64,000 nt of DNA from Delphinus delphis (lineage: Eukaryota; Chordata; Mammalia; Artiodactyla; Delphinidae). Positions 46,376-58,599 of the stretch are shown piece by piece. The stretch covers positions 157,557,356 to 157,621,355 of the forward strand of contig NC_082684.1 in the NCBI RefSeq assembly GCF_949987515.2, written 5' to 3'. Under the pieces are notes generated by a model that worked only from the letters and a program-made list of their open reading frames with translations, did not search any database and was not told where the DNA came from. How positions within the stretch are numbered: position 1 is the first letter of the stretch; each line of letters opens with the position of its first letter. The position numbers were made by a program, and so were the translations under genes.

Positions 46376-46904
46376 GGGCCGTGTATGTGGTGTGTGTCAC
46401 TGCAGCACTGCTTCCTAACCTGTTCAGGAGCTAGGGACTGGAGTAGGAGAGAGGAGTTCTCTGAGGAGTGTGTCAAAGGCAAATAGGATTTGGCCGAATG
46501 AATGGAGCTGGAGGACAGTGGAAGAGTGAGTTTGGTCTGTATGGGACCAGCACGTCTGGAGCAGACTTTGAGGGGCAGAGTGGTGAAAGAAAGGCTCTGG
46601 AATTAGCCACAGACTAGCTCCTGAAAAGCCTTGATCTTCCCCAGAAGTTTGGAGATTATCTAAAAGACCTGGAGCAACAGAGGCAGATTCACATCCTTCA
46701 AAGATCCCTTTGGGAACCAAGTGGTGAATGAATGACTGTGTCCAGACTAGACAGCCCTGGAGTGGGAGGGCGTACAGAGCAATGGGCCTTGGTTCCTCAG
46801 GCCCTTTGCTGTTGCCTTTGAAGTGCAAAATAGTTAATAATTGCATATTTATTTAGATCCCGATGTGCCTCCATAGATGAAGTTGAGAATCCAAAGATCT
46901 CTTG
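46376..46904. other. Unique DNA
   Basis: No repeat is recognised. The 140-codon minus-strand frame at 46424-46846 matches no family and has no exon signals. Confidence 0.4.
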
Positions 46905-46985
46905 GACCTGGATCCTGCCCTCAAGACACTTAGAGTCAAATCAGAAAGATGATCACATAATGTATGGTATAGAGTGTTTTAATCG
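46905..46985 (-). repeat. L2 LINE fragment
   Basis: GATCCTGCCCTCAAGACACT, TAGAGTCAAATCAGAAAG and ATCACATAATGTATGGTATA fit the reverse of L2 just inside its 3' end. Confidence 0.55.
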
Positions 46986-47330
46986 TTTGCAGAGGACTGT
47001 CCCATTCAGTATGTCTTTTGAGACTTGAAACGACTGTGATCTGTCACATGCTTACAGACATTTCATTAGTGAAAGACTGTACCCTAGATTTCTCCATGTC
47101 TTGTGGGCCTACTTAGAAGCAGTGGAGCTCCAACTCCAACCAGTACCTTTGGCCCCATAGCTTGTGGTCTTGCCACTATACTGGACTGTATAAATAATAA
47201 GTATCCAATAATTAGGTAACTATATAAGATGAAAATATATGGGATACATAAATTGTGATTATTCATCAGATGGCTTACATAGACAAAAACTATGTGGTGA
47301 GTTTGGAGAAGAATTAATTATTGTGTGTCT

Positions 47331-47543
47331 TTTTTTTTTTTTTTTTTTTTTGTGGTACGCGGTTCTCTCACTGTTGTGGCCTCTCCCGTTGCGGAGCACA
47401 GGCTCCGGACGTGTAGGCTCAGCGGCCATGGCTCAGGGGCCCAGCCGCTCTGCGGCATGTGGGATCCTCCCGGATCGGGGCACGAACCCACGTCCCCTGC
47501 ATCGGCAGGCGGACTCTCAACCACTGCGCCAGCAGGGAAGCCC
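47331..47543 (-). mobile_element. CHR-2-like tRNA-derived SINE
   Basis: Starts with a T-tail of about 20 bases, then TGTGGTACGCGGTTCTCTCA and GTTGCGGAGCACAGGCTCCG, reverse B-box GGGCACGAACC, ending CAGCAGGGAAGCCC. Target duplication TATTGTGTGTCT at 47319-47330 and 47544-47555. It is close in sequence and in the same orientation as the copy at 49324-49538. Confidence 0.95.
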
Positions 47544-47555
47544 TATTGTGTGTCT

Positions 47556-48154
47556 TGAATGGTAATTTGCTTCTTGATGGAGTAGGAAGCTAATTCTGGG
47601 CTACAGAAGTGAATGATGAAAGGAGCAGAGGCAGACGATGGGATAGAAAAGTTTGTGCCTGAGGGTTCTTGTAGGGAAAATAGGGAAAGAACTGGAATTT
47701 TCAGTTGGATCCAATGGTGAAGAATTTGAATGTCAAGATTAAAAGTATATGGGCTCTCCCTGAGAGAGTGGTGACCTCAGGGGCTTATAAACACATAAGT
47801 AGGAAAAAAGACCTTGGCAGTGGTGCGTGGAATGAATGGGCAGGTGAGATGGAAGGTCAGGTCGTTTAGGAAGACATTACAGTAAAGCCAAGGCATGTCC
47901 TCCCTCCCCTGGGAGAACTTCCTTCCACCTGCTTCTTTATTTCTTCTGTTCTGTCTCGTGTTTCTTCTATTCTGTCTCATGTGCCTCTAATTGTCACACA
48001 TGCATTCCACGTTTCTTCCGTATTTAAGTTGATAAAGATATTTCCCTTAGCCTGCCGATTCCTGAGGTGGTTCTGTCTGTCACTTTTTTGTAATCCTAAC
48101 ATCGAGTTCAATAAACTATTTTGATGCTTTTTAGTAATTACGATTCCAGTATAG
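47556..48154. other. Unique non-coding DNA
   Basis: Nothing recognisable except the direct CTGTCTC(A/G)TGT-TTCTTCTATT-type doublet near 47940-47980. Confidence 0.4.
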
Positions 48155-48835
48155 GGTTACATTTTATTGCATTTCACTTTATTGCACTTTGCAGATAATG
48201 CATTCTTTTTTAAAAATTGAAGATTTGTGGCAACCCTGTGTTGTCAGACGACAGTTAGCATTTTTTTAGCAATACATTATTTTTAATTAAGGTATGAACA
48301 TTGTTTTTTTTAATAAATTTATTTATTTATTTATGGCTGTGTTAGGTCTTCGTTGCTGTGCACGGTCCTTCTCTAGTTGCGGTGAGTGGGGGCTACTCTT
48401 CGCTGCTGTGTGCGGGCTTCTCATTGTCGTGGCTTCTCTTGTTGCAGAGCACAGGCTCTAGGCACGCAGGCTTCAGTATTTGTGGCACTTGGGCTCAGTA
48501 GTTGTGGCTTGCGGGCTCTAGAGTGCAGGCTCAGTAGTTGTGGTACACGGGCTTAGTTGCTCCGCGTCATGTGGGATCTTCCTGGACCAGGGCTCGAACA
48601 CGTGTCTCCTGCATTGGCAGGCAGATTCTTAACCACTGCGCCACCAGGGAAGCCCTGAACATTGTTTTTTAGGACATAATTGCACACTCAATAGACTAAC
48701 AGATGTATTGTGAACATAACTTTTATATGCACTGGGAAACCAAAAAATTTGTGCCACTCGCTTTACTGCAATATTCACTTTATTGCAGGGGTCTGGAACC
48801 CAACTGCAGTTATCTCTGAGGTGAGCCTGTGTCCT
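48155..48835 (+). mobile_element. Tigger1-like DNA transposon remnant, split by a SINE
   Basis: The left end reads TTTTATTGCATTTCACTTTA and TTGAAGATTTGTGGCAACCC. The right end reads AACATAACTTTTATATGCAC, TGGGAAACCAAAAAATTTGT, TTCACTTTATTGCAG and TATCTCTGAGGTGAGCCTG. These are the terminal regions of a TcMar-Tigger element with its transposase gene deleted (a non-autonomous internal-deletion form). The CHR SINE at 48310-48655 sits inside it. Confidence 0.85.
48310..48655 (-). mobile_element. CHR-1-like SINE nested in Tigger1
   Basis: Long-form CHR SINE: ATTTATGGCTGTGTTAGGTC, TTCTCTTGTTGCAGAGCACA, CAGGGCTCGAACACGTGTCT (reverse B-box) and CCACCAGGGAAGCCC. Flanked by the target duplication TGAACATTGTTTTTT (48295-48309 and 48656-48670), which is Tigger1 sequence, proving the order of insertion. 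Confidence 0.95.
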
Positions 48836-49313
48836 GAAATTTTCAAACCCTTGAAATGCTAGGTTCTTGGAAAGAAACACATTCACATCTCTCCAGGTCC
48901 TGGGGACCCTACCACTGCAGCTTGAGGTCTCAATTCTTTTTCCTTTCTCTTCACGTTACCTGTTGGCCTGGCTGACTTACCCCTCCAGCCAGGTAATTCT
49001 TGCCCTTACTGTGTTGCTACCTCCATCAGCATGTAGGATATCTGCGTTTGGAATGATTTTCACCCCAGATGAATCAGTTGGAAGTTTTCTAATACGCATG
49101 CCGCTTTTTTTTCTCTTCTTCCCTTATTTCTCATCCGTTGCATCCCTCACATTGGTTACCTTAGCCCCGTGAATACCCGGCAGTATTTCATGCTGTTTAT
49201 TCCCGAGTTCAAAACCCTCATCTAAGACACCAGTCTAGGTCTTCCCTTAACCTTTTCAGTGCTTTGCCGAACATCTCTATATATTTGGAAATCTCTAGAA
49301 ATAGCTTTGCATA
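48836..49313. other. Unique non-coding DNA
   Basis: Nothing recognisable; pyrimidine-rich in part. Confidence 0.4.
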
Positions 49314-49323
49314 TATGGTCATC

Positions 49324-49538
49324 TTTTTTTTTTTTTTTTTTTTTTTGCGGTACGCGTGCCTCTCACTGTTGTGGCCTCTCCCGTTGCGGAGCACAGGCTC
49401 CGGACGCGCAGGCTCAGCGGCCATGGCTCACGGGCCCAGCCGCTCCGCGGCATGTGGGATCTTCCCGGACCAGGGCACGAACCCGTGTCCCCTGCATCGG
49501 CAGGCGGACTCTCAACCACTGCGCCACCAGGGAGGCTC
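49324..49538 (-). mobile_element. CHR-2-like tRNA-derived SINE
   Basis: T-tail, TGCGGTACGCGTGCCTCTCA, GGAGCACAGGCTCCGGACGC, reverse B-box GGGCACGAACCC and a terminal CCACCAGGGAGGCTC. Target duplication TATGGTCATCTTTT (from 49314 and from 49539). Few substitutions from the other young copies. Confidence 0.95.
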
Positions 49539-49552
49539 TATGGTCATCTTTT

Positions 49553-51399
49553 ATTCAACTATATTTCTCTTTGAAGGCTACCTCTGACTTAAAAACAAAA
49601 TCAGAGTGGGGGTGGAATGTCTTTACATTATTCCTCAAAAAAGGGAAACTACTCAACAAAATGCACAGACATGCAGGAGTCAGCTCTTTGAATACTACAG
49701 TATAGTCACGGCACCGCCATATGCCAGTGGCATCCCTGTATGGACCAGGAGAGCTACTTACAGCATTTCCAGTGTTAATGCCCAGCTACGTGTAACATTT
49801 TCATTTTCAGGTTCACTCTCTAGGCGTCTAGTTGGTGTGCTTCATATGGGCATTATCTCGTGAAAATGCCACATTTCCTGACATTGGAACAAAGTTTCAG
49901 TGTAATTGCCTCTAAAAGACAGTCTCAGCTCTGCGTTTACAGCTCAGTACCTTGCTTGTCTGTGGCAAGGTCGGAAAGGCTGCAGGCATGTAAGAGAAGA
50001 AGAAAAAACATCTGTCCCCCAGGCTCATAGTGATTTGTGTATTTGGGCAAGGAGGCAAAATGTCCAACTTACAGTTTGTTGTTGCTTTAATAGATTTAGC
50101 TGTGGGATGTCATCTGCTCAGGACAGAGCGGAGTGCTGCCTGCAGTGTTTACTCTCTGGCTCCACAGATGGGCAGTATGTAGTTTCCGGTAGAATCATCC
50201 TGCTTGTTTTACTTTGTTCTCCAGACTCCTTTGTTAGTTTCATCTTGAGCAAGCAATTTACAAAGGAAAGAAACTTGAGGAACAAATTTACAGAAACGTT
50301 GATTGATTTTCTTTTTTTTTTTTCTTAGAGCATCTTCTCAACCCTCTCTAACTGTGAGGCCTTCATAGGGATGTGCTGATTGCGGGGGCGGGAGAGTTGA
50401 AAATACACTACACACCAAGGCTCCCTTGTTGATTTCTGTGTTGAAGCCAAGGCAGCTTGATAGAACTTGAATTTGACTAAATCCAGCCACTTAGCGTAAC
50501 TGTCTGCATCCCCATCCCCACAGTGCAGTAGCCCAAGGTAATCTGCTTGTCAGGCACTTTCCTTTATGATCCCAGCAAGTCCCACATTCTGGAAGCAAAT
50601 GTTGTATTTACCATAATCCACGAAAGGAAAAAAGCCCAGGCTAAAAATACGAAACAGAACAAATGTAAAACATTGCTGCCACTCCAGTCCTGTAATTGGT
50701 CCATAAATGAGTCTCCGGCATCTGTGTGGCAGAGATACTTTTATGTGTCATTGAAAGAGCTGGCTGTGCTTCAGATAGGTTTGCGAGGGCATCAGGATGC
50801 ATAAGCGGCTCTGCAACACACTTTGTGCTGACCAAGCAAAGAGTGGCAAGTTGTACGTAGGACTCCCGTGTTTGCAAACGCTGTTGCCTAGTGAGTGATT
50901 ACATTTAATATGAGAATCAGGTAGAATTGTTCACCCAGAACCAATTGGTGGGGTGGAGATATTAAAGGCTTGAATTGCTTGGGGAAATCTGTATTCTCAA
51001 ATCGGTTACTGAGGAAGGGTGGGGATGCTGAGGCAGGAAGTAGAGAGAGGAAGTGAGCTATGGAGAGATGTATGATGACTGCAGAGAGAGGGTAGTAAAC
51101 AGCGATCTCCCTTTAACCTAAAAGTGGAACAGCCACAGCTACGCCAAGTAGAAAGTCCAGGCAGGCCTCTATATAGTAAAAAGAAGTTGTTATTTTTCTT
51201 TCTTTAGCATCTTTGTCGATATTAGTTAAGTTATACTTAGCGTTCTGGGTGCTTGCGGTGTCATGGTTCTTACATACTGCTATTTACCTTGTATGAGAAA
51301 CACTTATTCTTTATTTATGCATTTTTACATTTTCCAGATATTACTTTAAAAAATCAAAGAACAATGAGAAGGCACCTACACTCTTTCCACGCGTGGTTT
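49553..51399. other. Unique DNA, possibly conserved 50.5-51.0 kb
   Basis: No repeats are recognised. The stretch 50540-51010 is balanced in composition and repeat-free, a texture common to conserved non-coding DNA. No exon is supported; open frames up to 148 codons overlap the SINE or each other. Confidence 0.35.
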
Positions 51400-51580
51400 A
51401 ACATTTAAAACAGCTCACTTAATCCTCACGACAGCACACGGGCCTCGTTGCATTCATTCTCTAGCTGAAGGACTTGGGTAACTTGCCCAGCTAGAAGGCT
51501 GCAGAGCTGGGATTTGAACTTGAGTCTGGCTATGATCAAACCCTCCCTCTTTTCCATTGATTACACTTCCTAGAAATGTT
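51400..51580 (-). repeat. MIR SINE
   Basis: GCTCACTTAATCCTCACGAC, AGGACTTGGGTAACTTGCCC, CAGAGCTGGGATTTGAACTT (reverse B-box region) and GAGTCTGGCTATGATCAAAC match reversed MIR. Confidence 0.85.
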
Positions 51581-52353
51581 TTGTAGTATTTTGTAGGCAC
51601 TCAGGAAAACAATCAATTATGAATGAATGAATCATTCAGATAATGGTACCTCAGTAAGTAGTGTTTTACATGCATTCATAGGGAGGAAACATTTTTGTTA
51701 CAATCTAAACACGGAACTTGGTTTGTTTTCCCTTTCCAATTTATTATTATCCCTGTGTGGCCTGTGCATCCGTCAGGCCACGAATGCATCCTTAGCTGGC
51801 CGAGGGAAATGACACACAGAGTGGATGGGAGAAGAGTGTCTGGCTCTGTGCACCACATTCCGTCAATCCTCGCCGGCCAAGTATTCATGTGCTCTGTCTC
51901 TGGGTGGTTGCTCTTCACGTTCCTGAAGGAGGGAATCTTTTCTATCATTGACTAGGTCTTTTTAGGATTCTTTTCCTTCTGAGGTCAGAGGCACCTGATT
52001 CTCCATGTCAATAGATAACTCATCTCCCTTTCACAGTCCACAGCCGCAACCCAGAGTGTGTTGATCCGTATAGTATTATCTTTTCCTGATCTCCCTGACA
52101 TCGCTTAGGTGAAAAAAGTAAAGCAGTTAACAGCCAGCCCAGGGCCATGGCAATGAAGTCAGACCTAGACTGGATGTGTTTATTTAAAAGAAAAAGGTGG
52201 ACCCACAATGGTAAATGTAGCTTTACAATTAGTATTCAGTTTTACAAAATGGTATTTCAGATTTATTAATGCCTTAATAAATGTTACTAGAAGTCATTAG
52301 AATTTAAGGTCAGTACCTGAACTAAGAGACAGATTACTGTATTCTAGTTGTTT
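51581..52353. other. Unique non-coding DNA
   Basis: Nothing recognisable; a short (GAAT)n patch lies at 51622-51634. Confidence 0.4.
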
Positions 52354-52480
52354 ATCCCATCCATCCATCCCTCCATCCATCCCTCCATCCATCCTTCCAT
52401 CCATCCCATCCATCCATCCCTCCCTCCATCCATCCCTCCATCCATCCCTCCATCCATGCATCCCTCCATCCATGCATCCA
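52354..52480. repeat. (CATC)n/(CATCC)n microsatellite
   Basis: About 125 bases of CCAT units interrupted by CCCT and GCAT. The minus-strand Trp/Met/Asp/Gly-rich open frame over it is a translated repeat, not a protein. Confidence 0.95.
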
Positions 52481-55400
52481 CTGCCGATTCCTTGTATGCG
52501 CCAGGCTCATTGCTTAAGCACAGAGATGCTCTAGGGTGATGACCATAGGAATGAACAGGAGGTGATGGATTCAAGTGAAACCAGTACTTGAGACTTTCAG
52601 GTTTTTGCTTTTGTGAAGGAATGATACCTTGGGGAGAGGAATTGCAACTTTTCATTTGCTCTTGGTGGGGAATCATCACGATGCCAGCAGTAGTGGTACT
52701 GACAGAAAACTGTTGGCTGGCCAAGTCAGAAAGGTCACAGTTTAGTTGACTGCTGAATGTTTAAAGAGCTCTCGTTTTGAGATTGTTAGCTTCAGAGGCA
52801 GAAGTAATGAAAAACCAATGCTACTTCCCTCCTTTTTTGTTTCTTTTAATATGATGGGCCCCAAGAGCTTCTGTAGTCATTAAAAAATAAAAGGCTCATG
52901 CAAAGCTTGTCCCCATAAGCCTTTTTTGAGTGTGGCCCCTGTGCATACAAATCAGGATGCCTGTTAATTAAGTAGGGTAAGCCTGTTAGAACAATCGAGC
53001 TCGGTGCTTCGTAATCACATGGCAAGAAACGTGAGGAAGTGCATTTCTCTTGCGTGGAATGTGACTCTTAAGTTACAGAAACATATATAATCACTGTTTG
53101 CTGATTTTATTAGGAGGAAATTGCTCTGATTGTCCTTATCTCCATGGCATAGCTGGAGAGTTCAAGTGGCTGCGTCACTTGAAACTTTATTTTTATGAAC
53201 ACCTGACCACAGTGTGTACAACTGCCACGTAGAGTCCTGGCCGGTGTCACACGTGGGGAGATGTCCTTCCTCCCAGCCGGAGAGTGGTCACGGTGGCAAC
53301 CTAGTGCCTTCTTTTCCTGTCGAGAGCCACACATCAGAAGGACAATTGGCCTGACAGTGTCAGAAATAGTGTACAGGTGTTAGGTTCAAATAAATTTTAC
53401 ATTAAAGGAGGACGAGAGCTTAGCACCATGGGAGCTGCCAAAAAACACCTGTTCTTGTTTATTTGCATAAGTTAAGCAGCAGTGAGACTGGACCTGGTAT
53501 GGCAAGGACTTGGTTTATTGAGAGACTCCAGTGCTTTTCCTAAATGTTCATTGAGATCCCTTGTATTAAAACTAATAGAGGGAAAGGTATTCCCACCATC
53601 CCCAAGTCGATATTTTTAGCATCAAAGAGAACCCTATACCGTGATGCGTTGTGCTGCATTCAGATTTTGCCAAAGGTGGTCCTGGAACTCATTTACACAG
53701 CATAGAACAGATGGAGTTGCTTTTGCTGACTGGTTAGAGTAGGCAACGTACAAATATTAGAAGAGAATTTTGCCCAATCTGCTTCTTTCTCCTGTCTTTA
53801 ACCAACAGAAATATAGGGCTGTAAATAGTTGAAGCTGAGACTCATCTAGCAGAAGAGACGTACATGAATTTTAATAAGAGTCTAGGACAATTGATACTTT
53901 GGCTGGGTGGCAAAATGGTACACTGTTGATGTCTTGGGTCAGAATAACATTGTGTCCTTTCTGATTCCTGAGCTGCTTGGCTTCCTAAAATGGCCATCTT
54001 TATTTAGATTAAGGACCCATTTAGAGTAGTTTTAATAACGTATGGTTTCACACATAAGTGATTCCATAATTTATTTCACCCTTATTCTCTGTCAGGGTTT
54101 TGAATGTTGGTGTTAATTAAGAAAAGGGAAAAAAAGGCAATATCTCCCTCCAGTCAGTGAAGCCAGTTGCCCTTGCTGTTAGCGATTGTTGTCTTAAAAA
54201 CAACCCCCAAAACAGCCCTAGTAACCTGTCAGTAATGACCAGTTAGTAAGTCAAAAATTGGCTTAGTAAATCTTACCATTCCAGGGTCACAGGTGAACTG
54301 ACTCCTAGCTAGAACCCATTTATCACGAGTGACCCATTGACCAGAGGGAACCTTCTGCTGATTTCCAGTCCCTCCCACCCACAGCTAGATTATTAACCTG
54401 CATATTAAGGAGATTGCCTGTGTCTTCATCAGCCGGTGCAGCTTGGCTTTCCCACACAGCTGAACCCACGGATCTTGAGGTTTTAAGGGCACCTAGATGA
54501 AAATGCCCCAAGAACAAATTCTTTCTAAGTACAGTACAGATGAAGATGAGCCCCGTGGCCATACGAGGTGGGATTTCCAGATGCAGTGTCTGAAATGAAC
54601 ACCAAGGGTTTGAACTTTCTCAGTGTGGCTTCGGGACACCTCTGGCGTTCCTATTATTTCTGGATCTTTCCATGCTCTGCACTCACAGTCCCTGTGTGAG
54701 GGGGTGGAACGTTGCCAAGCTGTCCACTGACATCACGATGCTTTGGGTTGCTAATGAAACCTCTGTGTGGAAGCCTCAAAAACAAGCTGCTGTCACAGCA
54801 TGTGTGGGGTCGTAGGTACGTAATTAGGAAGTTTCCTCATCATCTTGCCCCCCCACCGCCATGTGAATAGCCTCCGTCCTAAGGTGTCCATTCACTCAGG
54901 TGTATACTGTCTAGTCAGCGGATTTCCAAACAATTGCCTTTCTCCTGTTCAGCGTATTCACAATACTGTGCACACACGAAACCTCACACAGTTCTGTTTC
55001 CCAGGAGAAATGTGATTTCCAGAATTGGTATCATGTGACCCAGGGAGGGGAGCTAAAATTGTTTTCAGAGCCATTTGGGTGGTGGTTTTTAATATTTTTG
55101 TATCTTCCTGCCCTTGATGCATTTTTGGGTTTCAGTATAGGTAGTGTTTCTATTTTGTTGTCAGTTTCAGTAAGATAAGACATAAATCGTTCCAAGTAGT
55201 CTTGCTTTCCCTCATTCTAGAAACAAACCAACCAACAGATCGTGATTTTCAAAGCAAGCATGGAGCTAAAAGCAAGATCCCAGGTATCACACCTTCCATG
55301 GTTGTCATCTTTATTGCTGGGCACAGTTACTAACTCCGTGCATGTTTCCAGCATAATAAAGTGTGTCCATTTTCATATGCACATGAACCGTGTCATTCCA

Positions 55401-57130
55401 GGTCCTAGAGGAACTTACTGTCCATTCTGCATTGTTGGAAAGGCTTCTTTCATGGTCATATTTTAATGATTCCATTGATACAGGAATTCCTTTTCAATTT
55501 AATTGGATTTGATTGCCTTATGCCCTTGTCTAACAAGCATACAACCCTAGAATCTAAAAGATACTTTTAATACTTTTCAAATCATGGTTGCCTTGCAGAT
55601 CAGCCAGAGCTGAGCCGCCTGTATGTAGTCAAATCTCGCAACATTCAACAACAACAAGAAAAACCTAGGTAGCAATTTGTTTCCGGCTTTCAGTTCTGAA
55701 CTCCCTTTTAAAGCCGTGCCACACTCGAATTATCATCTCCTATTTATTTCCCACGTATATAACGTCCTTCTCCTCAAGGAGTCTATTTAGCAAATATTGT
55801 CAATTCTGGAAAATTATGATTGTAGTTTTGGTTGCCCCAGTTTAGAGCTGTCATTTTAAAATTGAAGAACTATTGTAATATGCTTCGTGTTGTTGTTATT
55901 AAAGATAAGAGTGATTATTTCAACAATTTAAAAATACCCACAGTAATCATTGTAGGTGACTTTTCAGCTTCTCTCTTTGACTCCCCAAGACCTTACAAGA
56001 GTGATGTGAAGTTGTGAAAAGTTTTTCCAGGGGGAAAAGTAAATGAGGAGTCCTAATCATGAACCCTGACAGGGTAAGGATATTTAACTAATGAGACAAA
56101 GGCATGCTGTTTATAATCTCTGTCTCCATGACCATGGATGTTTCCTCACCCGGTTTTTAGTAACATAGTATTAGGATTTGATTTACAACTGAAAAGTTTT
56201 CGATCTCAAGTCCCACAGTCCAAGTTGAGTTATAAAATCTAAACCTCATGACTTTTCCTGTATATCCCCTGGATTCAGAGGACCACTTTGGCCCTATTAA
56301 AGAATTATATTGCTAGTGTTTTGGGGTTTGGGTGCTCTTGAATTGTTTCTCCTTTCATATCTTTTCATATCATGGGTGGGATAACAGGAAGAGAAACCAG
56401 GGAGTATGAGAGTACGTCACAATATTATAGAGGTCTGTTGTTGTGGTTGATAGTTTTTGGCTTGTTTTGCATTATTTTGCCTTGAGGTAAGGACACATTA
56501 ATTCCTTGCAGTGGAGTGAGGTAGAGAGGCTTCTGAGCTCTGGAATCCTCTTTCAGCTTTACCACTCCTGCAGATGTACCATGACGGATGACCGGGGGAC
56601 ACTGTGTATGGGACCCCTGATGCTCAGAGAACCAGCTTGGCCACAAGAGAGCTGAAAGATCTTAGTGCCTTGTGAGCTAAGCCTTAACCTAGAAGGAGGC
56701 CGGAGGCTGTTTCTTCTGGACCAAACCCTGACTTGAATCCCTGGGTCTTCACATCTTCATGGTGAATTCAGTTAGGGAGGAAAGAATGTAGGGAAGCTCT
56801 TAGGAAACTCAGGATTGCCTTTCTTCTCAAAACCAGAGCATCTGGCTTAAGCGATTCCTGGATCTGCCATGCTAGATCTTGCAAAGCTGGGAGTGGGGGG
56901 CAGCCCTAGGGCCTTCGGCACCAGCCATGTGGAGTTAAGGGAACATTCCAAAGAGAAAAAGCAACCCTCTCTGGGGAAACAAGCACCTGTAGCTTCTTCA
57001 AAAGCTGCACCAAAAGTTCCTACCCTAGCACCATGGTCCAGTTACATCCTAGACCTTGGGTTTGATGCCATTAATTTTCCTCCTGAAGAGAGGAGCTGGG
57101 AGAAGGGAGGAGTTACGAGTGGTTAAGGAG
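52481..57130. other. Long unique interval without recognised repeats
   Basis: 4.6 kb with no firm transposon call, apart from a possible L2 trace at 52485-52545. Seen inside: an 8-bp stem AAAAGGCT/AGCCTTTT near 52890-52926, and a perfect octamer ATTTGCAT at 53461-53468. The 85-codon ATG frame at 56869-57126 has no family match. Low repeat density hints at constraint, but conservation cannot be seen here. Confidence 0.35.
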
Positions 57131-57500
57131 CGTGATATGGAGTGAATGTTTCTCCCCCAAAATTCATACGTTGAAACCAATCGCCCAAGGTGGTGGTATT
57201 AAGTAGATGGCGTCTTTGGGAGGTGATGAGGTTATGAGGGTGGATCCCCCATGATGAAATTAGTGCCCTTATAGAAGAGACCCCAGAGAGCTCCCTCGCC
57301 CCTTCCACTGTGTGAGGCCAGAGAGAGAAGCGGCCATCTAGGAACTAGGAAGCAGGCTCTCATCACACTCCGAATCTGCCAGTACTTTTATCTTGGACTA
57401 CCAGCCTCCAGAACCGTGAAAAATAAATGTCTGGTGTTGATAAACCACCCACTATGTTGTATTTTTGTTATAGTGATCCAGACAAAGACGGGATTTCAGC
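57131..57500 (+). repeat. Solo MLT1-like LTR (ERVL-MaLR)
   Basis: GATATGGAGTGAATGTTTCT, AAAATTCATACGTTGAAACC, AGACCCCAGAGAGCTCCCTC, CAGCCTCCAGAACCGTGAAA and AATAAATGTCTGG (polyadenylation region), ending near AGTGATCCAGACAAAGACGG, reproduce the whole length of an MLT1-type LTR. No internal retroviral sequence adjoins, so it is a solo LTR. Ancient and non-coding. Confidence 0.88.
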
Positions 57501-57669
57501 AGCCAGCTGTCCCCAATGCAGAGGTGTAGCAAAAAGCGCTGCCTTACCCCAGAAAAGCATAGTTGTGTAGTCACTTCCCTAAGGACCGAACTTTGGACAG
57601 AAGAGAACATTGTGACACCTTATTCAAGATCTTGGATATTCAGTTGTACGAGCTACTAAACAATGAGAA

Positions 57670-57778
57670 ATGTGAGGGCAGGGACAGTGTCTTACTCATC
57701 ATTGTGTTCTGAGCACAGTGCCTGGCACTCGATGAACAGCGGTTAAATAAATGAACAAAACTATGGTGGAATGAATCA
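57670..57778 (+). repeat. L2 LINE 3' end
   Basis: TGTGAGGGCAGGGACAGTGT, GAGCACAGTGCCTGGCACTC and GGTTAAATAAATGAACAAAA follow the L2 terminus in plus orientation. Confidence 0.85.
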
Positions 57779-58599
57779 AATAATAATGGGCACTATGGCA
57801 GGGATTGTTCAGAGAGCATGAACTGTGAAGGAGAAGTTTATATGTACAGGTCTTTCTTGTGTCTTCCTGGAAAGACTTTGATTTGCAGAATTGTTACCCT
57901 TTTAACTTTTCAAGGTCCTTGAGGATGTTCATGAAGAAAACATACAACTTTTGTTCCATTCTTAAATCATCTTTTCCAAATAAAAGGAAACTTATTTTTC
58001 CTTCCATTTCTTTTTATGGAATCTTACCTTGAACTGTGCTGTTGTTCACCGTCTCACTGTATTAATCTGTGTACTCAGAATGCATCCAACTTACATAAAT
58101 CCATAGTTGTCCTTTTTTTTTTGTGATCTGACAGATACTTCTTGGTAAAGTTTCAGTGGCACATGTTTGGCTGTAGACTAGTCAAGGATAGTTCTGGATT
58201 CTGAATTCTAGCAATCCAATTATAGTTATCCAGCAACCTAGGGAGGGGAGCAGGAGAGGGGAATGCATCCATCCAGTTACCATAAGGTTGGTTGTAGCAT
58301 ATGTCTGTGAAGCTCAGTCTGTCACCATCAGACTTAGTGAGTTGAGCTCTTAGCTTCCAGAAACAAAAGGGATTACTTTAACCACATTTTAAGAAAAAAT
58401 TCTCTCCACTGCTGGATGAAGTAAGGCATTTCTGGATGTCAGCTAAAGCATCATTGAGAGCCATGACTGGTGCCTCATTTTTCCAAGAAAGCAGTGGTTA
58501 CTTTCTTTTTTCTTGTTCAAGTTGACCCACCAAACTTAAGCCACTCCAGAGGGGTCTCTCCCCGCTCTCTCTTAAATGTAGATAGATTGATATTTAATT
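57779..58599. other. Unique non-coding DNA
   Basis: Nothing recognisable. Confidence 0.4.

Noticed and set aside
47325..47565. Peptides of the type SPVAEHRLRTRRLSG recurring at several places
   Set aside because: They are translations of the reverse strand of CHR SINEs, repeated wherever a SINE lies.
15316..52480. Possible CRISPR-like or satellite arrays
   Set aside because: Tandem repeats here are microsatellites without unique spacers, and the sequence is mammalian.
52344..52724. Minus-strand Met/Asp/Gly/Trp-rich tandem peptide
   Set aside because: It is the (CATC)n microsatellite read as codons.
56869..57126. 85-codon ATG frame just before the LTR
   Set aside because: The start is a true ATG, but there is no homology, no splice signals and no second exon; chance length is likely.
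57131..57500. Intact endogenous retrovirus
   Set aside because: Only one LTR is present and no internal coding sequence is recognisable beside it.
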